From: JAHECQ01 sp047638695
GTDB lineage: Bacteria; Actinomycetota; Acidimicrobiia; Acidimicrobiales; SZUA-35
DNA: 9,557 nt
NCBI GenBank assembly: GCA_047638695.1
Contig: JBLINY010000150.1
Span: 1 to 9,557, forward strand
Direction: 5' to 3'
Each line of letters starts with the position of its first letter. The stretch's first letter is position 1. Of the stretch, positions 7,452-9,557 are shown in pieces. Position numbers and translations under genes: made by a program. The notes beneath the pieces were generated by a model. The model was not told where the DNA came from and did no database searches. It saw only the letters and a program-made list of their open reading frames with translations.

Positions 7452-8090
7452 ATGTACGAAGAGGTTCTCTCGCTTCGCCGGAGTGCCGGCGCCGTTATTC
7501 TCGTCACCTATCGCGGAGACTGGTGACCATATTGTTGCGCCCAGCTCGTGCGGCTGGAATCGACGATTAGTGAAGTCCATGGGGCCGGGGCCGAGGTCAT
7601 CGCCATCTCCGTAAACGAGGATGAGCGTCAGGCCGGGATGGCCGAGCGCTGGAAACTCAACCACATTCAGATGGTCTCCGATCCGGGTGGTGAACGGTTC
7701 CTGCAACCGCTGGGACTGTTCAATCCCGACGAACGCGACGGCATTGCGTTACCAGCCAACATCGTTGTCGCTCCCGATGGCTCGGAGGCCTATCGATACA
7801 ACGGGCGTGATTTCGCCGATCGCACCACCGACACCGAGGTAACAGCCGCTCTTGCCGGCCTTGGGTTGCCTGCCATCGACCCGGGACCGTGTTCGTCATC
7901 GACATCGGTGCCCGCCGATCTCGAGGGCTACTTCCGTCCAAGCGACTACGGCGCCTACTTTCGAGGCAACAAGTTTGCTGGCCTCGCCATTGGGGGCCGT
8001 TTGCCAAGCAAGGAAATGGCGTCATTCGCCCGAGACCACAGCGCCATGGCCGACGCCAGTCTCGAGGCCTGGGCCAAGCTCGACAGCTGA
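7452..8090 (+). CDS. Peroxiredoxin-like thioredoxin-fold selenoprotein (in-frame TGA read as selenocysteine)
   Basis: Read from ATG 7452 the gene gives 212 residues if the TGA at 7524-7526 is selenocysteine (residue 25). The N-terminus MYEEVLSLRRSAGAVILVTY is the first strand, followed by RGDW-U-PYCCAQLVRLEST; relatives in the AhpC/TSA/Prx-like family read RGDWCPYCxAQL, so UGA replaces exactly the first redox cysteine and leaves a U-x-x-C pair (U25, C28). The fold continues with GAEVIAISVNEDE, QMVSDPGGERFLQPLGL, and LPANIVVAPDG with the cis-Pro (about 101), typical of peroxiredoxin-like thiol oxidoreductases. A C-terminal extension of about 70 residues (ADLEGYFRPSDYGAYF..., EAWAKLDS) is not recognised. 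The start is backed by TAGGG (7439-7443) 8 bases upstream. Opening at GTG 7548 would lose the first strand and the whole active site. The substrate is unknown; redox or peroxide reduction is inferred. It is third in the MBL-NUDIX operon. Confidence 0.85.
7524..7526 (+). other. In-frame UGA codon, predicted selenocysteine
   Basis: The codon follows TGG (Trp24) and precedes CCA-TAT-TGT (Pro-Tyr-Cys). It takes the position of the attacking cysteine in the W-C-P-Y-C redox motif. The frame before it (24 codons with a ribosome site) and after it (187 codons to TGA 8088-8090) is uninterrupted and encodes one coherent thioredoxin-like fold. A single-base change from TGT or TGC, or a sequencing error, is the alternative. 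Confidence 0.85.
7541..7557 (+). promoter_or_regulatory. Candidate bacterial SECIS hairpin
   Basis: CCAGCT (7541-7546) pairs with GGCTGG (7552-7557): five Watson-Crick pairs plus a U-G closing pair, around the loop CGTGC (7547-7551). The loop starts 20 bases after the UGA and has G at its second place. This fits the general description of bacterial SECIS elements, which are coding-region hairpins within about 16-37 bases of the UGA carrying a G early in the apical loop. Bacterial SECIS elements vary greatly in sequence, so this is supportive and not decisive. Confidence 0.6.
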
Positions 8091-8121
8091 TCCCATGGGT
8101 TCCCCATAGCACGTTGGATTG

Positions 8122-8138
8122 TTGGGGATAGTCCCCGA
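8122..8138. terminator. Short hairpin after the selenoprotein gene, possible terminator
   Basis: TTGGGGA (8122-8128) pairs with TCCCCGA (8132-8138), seven pairs including one G-T, around a three-base TAG loop. It starts 31 bases after the selenoprotein stop. A second TCCCC at 8101-8105 could pair with the same GGGGA. There is no T-run afterwards, so a classical rho-independent terminator is not certain. Confidence 0.3.
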
Positions 8139-8162
8139 TTCCGCTCTGGCGTCAGCAACATA

Positions 8163-8193
8163 CGTTGAACCCATAGCAACAGGGGGTTCAACG
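8163..8193. promoter_or_regulatory. 10-bp perfect inverted repeat in the convergent intergenic region
   Basis: CGTTGAACCC (8163-8172) and GGGTTCAACG (8184-8193) are exact reverse complements around an 11-base loop. It may end transcription from both sides, as the selenoprotein and the deacetylase converge here, though no T-run follows on either strand. It also places an AGGGGG (8181-8186) ribosome-site-like sequence partly in the stem directly before ATG 8194, so it could hide the start of a small plus-strand reading frame. Confidence 0.45.
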
Positions 8194-8469
8194 ATGCGCT
8201 ACTTCATGGGACGGACAGTGGTCAGGCACAGCGAAGGCCGGGCTGTCTGGCATAGCGTCGATGGCACCCATCTCCGGTTCGAAAGCGCCGCCGCTGCAAT
8301 CTCCTGGATCAGGGCTACTGCGCTGCTCAGCGAGACGCCGACGAGAACGGGTGCACGGTGCGCCAGTGCTCGGCGATCGACGCTCTCGGCGCAAGCCAGA
8401 CCCGCTCGAGCGACTGGACGTAATCGAGGAGTCGTAGCAGTTCGGCGAAACGTGCCGGCTGCCCGATAA
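8194..8469 (+). CDS. Hypothetical small protein, overlaps deacetylase antisense
   Basis: A 91-residue reading frame beginning MRYFMGRTVVRHSEGRAVW, with AGGGGG about 7 bases before ATG 8194. The first 45 or so residues, including HSVDGTHLRF and ESAAAAISWIRATALL, have an ordinary protein composition and lie outside any other gene. The remainder is Arg/Ala-rich and overlaps the 3' end of the deacetylase on the opposite strand by 143 bases, which looks like a shadow reading. It may be a real short gene, a truncated gene whose 3' end was lost next to the deacetylase, or nothing. No family was recognised. The ribosome site is embedded in the inverted repeat at 8163-8193. Confidence 0.25.
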   Translation: MRYFMGRTVVRHSEGRAVWHSVDGTHLRFESAAAAISWIRATALLSETPTRTGARCASARRSTLSAQARPARATGRNRGVVAVRRNVPAAR

Positions 8470-9250
8470 TTCGAGGGTGAAGGCCGATGGACATCATCTT
8501 CGGCGCCGACGCTCCTTCGGCCAACAGCACGTCGATGCCATCGCGAATAAAGCCTGACCAAACTCCAGCCCCGAGCGTGCTCAGAAGTTTGCCATCGTTG
8601 GTCGTGAGCGAATAGGGCACCACAAGGTGGGGTTGGCCGTTGGCCTCGGACCAGTACGGCAGGTCGTCGTTGTACGCGTCGGAGTCGTAGACGAAGCCGC
8701 CGTGCTCGGCCAGCAGTCGTCGAGTATTCACCGATGGTCCGTAGCGGCAATACCAGCCGGGTGGTTGATAGCCGACCGTGCGTTCAAAGCTGGCTACTGC
8801 CAGCGCGATTTGTTCGCGCTCGGCCTCCTCATCGAGCTCTCGGTGATTGATCCACCGGAAGCCGTGGCTGCAGAGGTCGTTCTCGGCGGCCACGATCCCG
8901 GCAGTGATGGCCGGGTTGCGTTCCAGAGCGAGGGCGCAAGCAAAGATGGTGAGCGGAATGTTCCGCCGTCGGAACTCACTGTGGATTCGCCAGAATCCAG
9001 CTCGACTGCCGTACTCGAACAGGCCTTCGGCGGCCAGGTCGCGATGCGCCGTAAGAGGCATGGTCGAGTCAGTGAGGCGGTTCTCGGTGTAGCCATCACC
9101 ATCGAGGATCGATGGCTCGCTCCCCTCCTCGACGTTGAGTACGAAGTTGATGGCTAGTCGAGCACCGCCCGGCCATTGGGGGTCGGGTGGCCATGCGCCG
9201 TATCCCTGGAAGTCGCGGGGTGGGCCCTCAACCGGCAATCCAACCACCAT
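8327..9250 (-). CDS. Polysaccharide deacetylase-family protein, PuuE/allantoinase-like
   Basis: A 307-residue NodB-like (carbohydrate esterase 4 fold) protein that follows the cofactor-independent allantoinase/PuuE branch closely: GYGAWPPDPQWPGGARLAINFVL (16-38), NVEEGSE (39-45, NYEEGGE in relatives), EYGSRAGFWR (79-88), SHGFRW (128-133), PGWYCRYGPSVNTRRLL (164-180), YDSDAYNDDLPYW (188-200), VPYSLTTND (211-219), GLHPR (256-260) and DYVQSLERVWLAPRASIAEHW (276-296). Members hydrolyse allantoin or deacetylate small amides. Purine use is only one option; no other purine gene is here. ATG 9250 overlaps the SDR gene end by 23 bases; GTG 9247 and TTG 9238 are possible starts, and no strong ribosome site decides. 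It is downstream of the SDR on the same strand, so the two are likely co-transcribed. The family is well supported, the substrate is not. Confidence 0.85.
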   Translation of the reverse strand: MVVGLPVEGPPRDFQGYGAWPPDPQWPGGARLAINFVLNVEEGSEPSILDGDGYTENRLTDSTMPLTAHRDLAAEGLFEYGSRAGFWRIHSEFRRRNIPLTIFACALALERNPAITAGIVAAENDLCSHGFRWINHRELDEEAEREQIALAVASFERTVGYQPPGWYCRYGPSVNTRRLLAEHGGFVYDSDAYNDDLPYWSEANGQPHLVVPYSLTTNDGKLLSTLGAGVWSGFIRDGIDVLLAEGASAPKMMSIGLHPRIIGQPARFAELLRLLDYVQSLERVWLAPRASIAEHWRTVHPFSSASR

Positions 9251-9557
9251 CGATGCGTATCTCGGTGCCGGTTGTGAAGCTTGATTCGTCAGAGGCCAGA
9301 TAAAGGGCAGCCGCTGCAATCTCTTCGGGCTTTCCGAAGCGCCCCAAGGGGTGGCGAGCCAATGAGCGGGCTCGGGCTCCTTCGGGGTCGCCGAGGCGTG
9401 CGAACGAACGATCTAGCAGCGGCGTTTCCGTCGCCCCCGGGAGTAGCGAGTTCACTCGGACTCCGCCACTGGCGTAGTCGTTGGCCGCGGTGCGAGTGAG
9501 AGCGACAATGGCACCCTTCGACGCGATGTACGCAGCGTTACCGCGGCCGCCGTTGAC
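9228..9557 (-). CDS. SDR-family NAD(P)-dependent oxidoreductase, 5' part beyond window
   Basis: The last 109 residues of a classical short-chain dehydrogenase, open to the right edge. The visible part starts with VNGGRGNAAYIASKGAIVAL, which contains the catalytic Y-x-x-x-K (Tyr10 and Lys14 of this fragment), followed by TRTAANDYASGGVRVNSLLPGATETPLL (the PG motif after the catalytic helix), and ends with HPLGRFGKPEEIAAAALYLASDESSF and TGTEIRIDGGWIAG, the family C-terminus. The Rossmann glycine motif and the catalytic Ser lie outside the window. Stop TGA at 9228-9230 falls inside the start of the deacetylase gene. An internal ATG at 9455 is not the true start, as the frame is open and conserved upstream of it. 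The substrate cannot be told. Confidence 0.93.
   Translation of the reverse strand, partial: VNGGRGNAAYIASKGAIVALTRTAANDYASGGVRVNSLLPGATETPLLDRSFARLGDPEGARARSLARHPLGRFGKPEEIAAAALYLASDESSFTTGTEIRIDGGWIAG

Noticed and set aside
7548..8090. Peroxiredoxin-like gene starting at GTG 7548
   Set aside because: This start removes the first beta strand and the redox motif and has no suitable ribosome site; the frame continues upstream through the TGA to ATG 7452.
8275..8290. T-loop-like GGTTCGAAAGC suggesting a tRNA, possibly tRNA-Sec
   Set aside because: No matching acceptor stem, anticodon arm or D arm can be drawn around it.
8290..8303. A 14-base match (GCCGCTGCAATCTC) shared with 9310-9323, suggesting a duplicated SDR 3' end
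   Set aside because: The similarity stops at once on both sides, and the translation after EIAAAAL does not resemble an SDR at the left copy; it is probably chance in GC-rich sequence.

Overview
The window is a GC-rich (roughly 60% by eye), tightly packed bacterial stretch with gene overlaps of 1 to 23 bases and GTG as well as ATG starts. The gene content (luciferase-like flavin monooxygenase, acetoacetate decarboxylase-like protein, SRPBCC protein, MaoC-like protein, nitronate monooxygenase, SDR, NUDIX and MBL hydrolases) is typical of actinobacterial accessory catabolism, perhaps an uncultured Acidimicrobiia-like lineage. That placement is an inference from content and style only; there is no rRNA or other marker gene.

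Layout: positions 20-2442 hold a minus-strand operon transcribed as luciferase-like monooxygenase, then acetoacetate decarboxylase-like protein (TGATG overlap), then SRPBCC protein. A divergent promoter region with a 14-bp perfect palindrome (2443-2554) separates it from a plus-strand pair: a FetB/UPF0014-type permease (2555-3322) and a MaoC-like hotdog protein (3327-3845) whose usual catalytic Asp and His are absent. Convergent to these is a membrane-anchored SPFH/prohibitin-like protein (3858-4802, minus). Upstream of that lies a decayed nitronate monooxygenase (4938-5740, minus), with a 5' end replaced by a (TG/CA)17 microsatellite, an internal deletion that includes the catalytic-histidine region, and a frameshift.

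From 5866 a plus-strand operon runs MBL-fold hydrolase, NUDIX hydrolase (1-base gap), then a peroxiredoxin-like gene that is open only if an in-frame TGA at 7524-7526 is read through. That TGA sits exactly at the first position of the redox motif (GDW-U-PYC), where relatives have Cys, and is followed at a suitable distance by a SECIS-like hairpin. This is best read as a selenoprotein that a conventional gene call would truncate to the part starting at GTG 7548; it is the most notable item in the window. After a hairpin-rich convergent intergenic region (8091-8326), the minus strand carries a PuuE-like polysaccharide deacetylase/allantoinase-family protein (8327-9250), overlapping the 3' end of an SDR dehydrogenase that runs off the right edge (9228-9557).

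How the genes work together: the leftmost operon looks like oxidative catabolism of an organic acid or lipid-like substrate, of unknown identity. The MBL-NUDIX-selenoprotein operon combines hydrolytic cleanup of esters, lactones or nucleotide conjugates with a thiol/selenol redox enzyme. No selenocysteine machinery (selA, selB, selC, selD) is visible here and it must lie elsewhere in the genome if the selenoprotein call is right.
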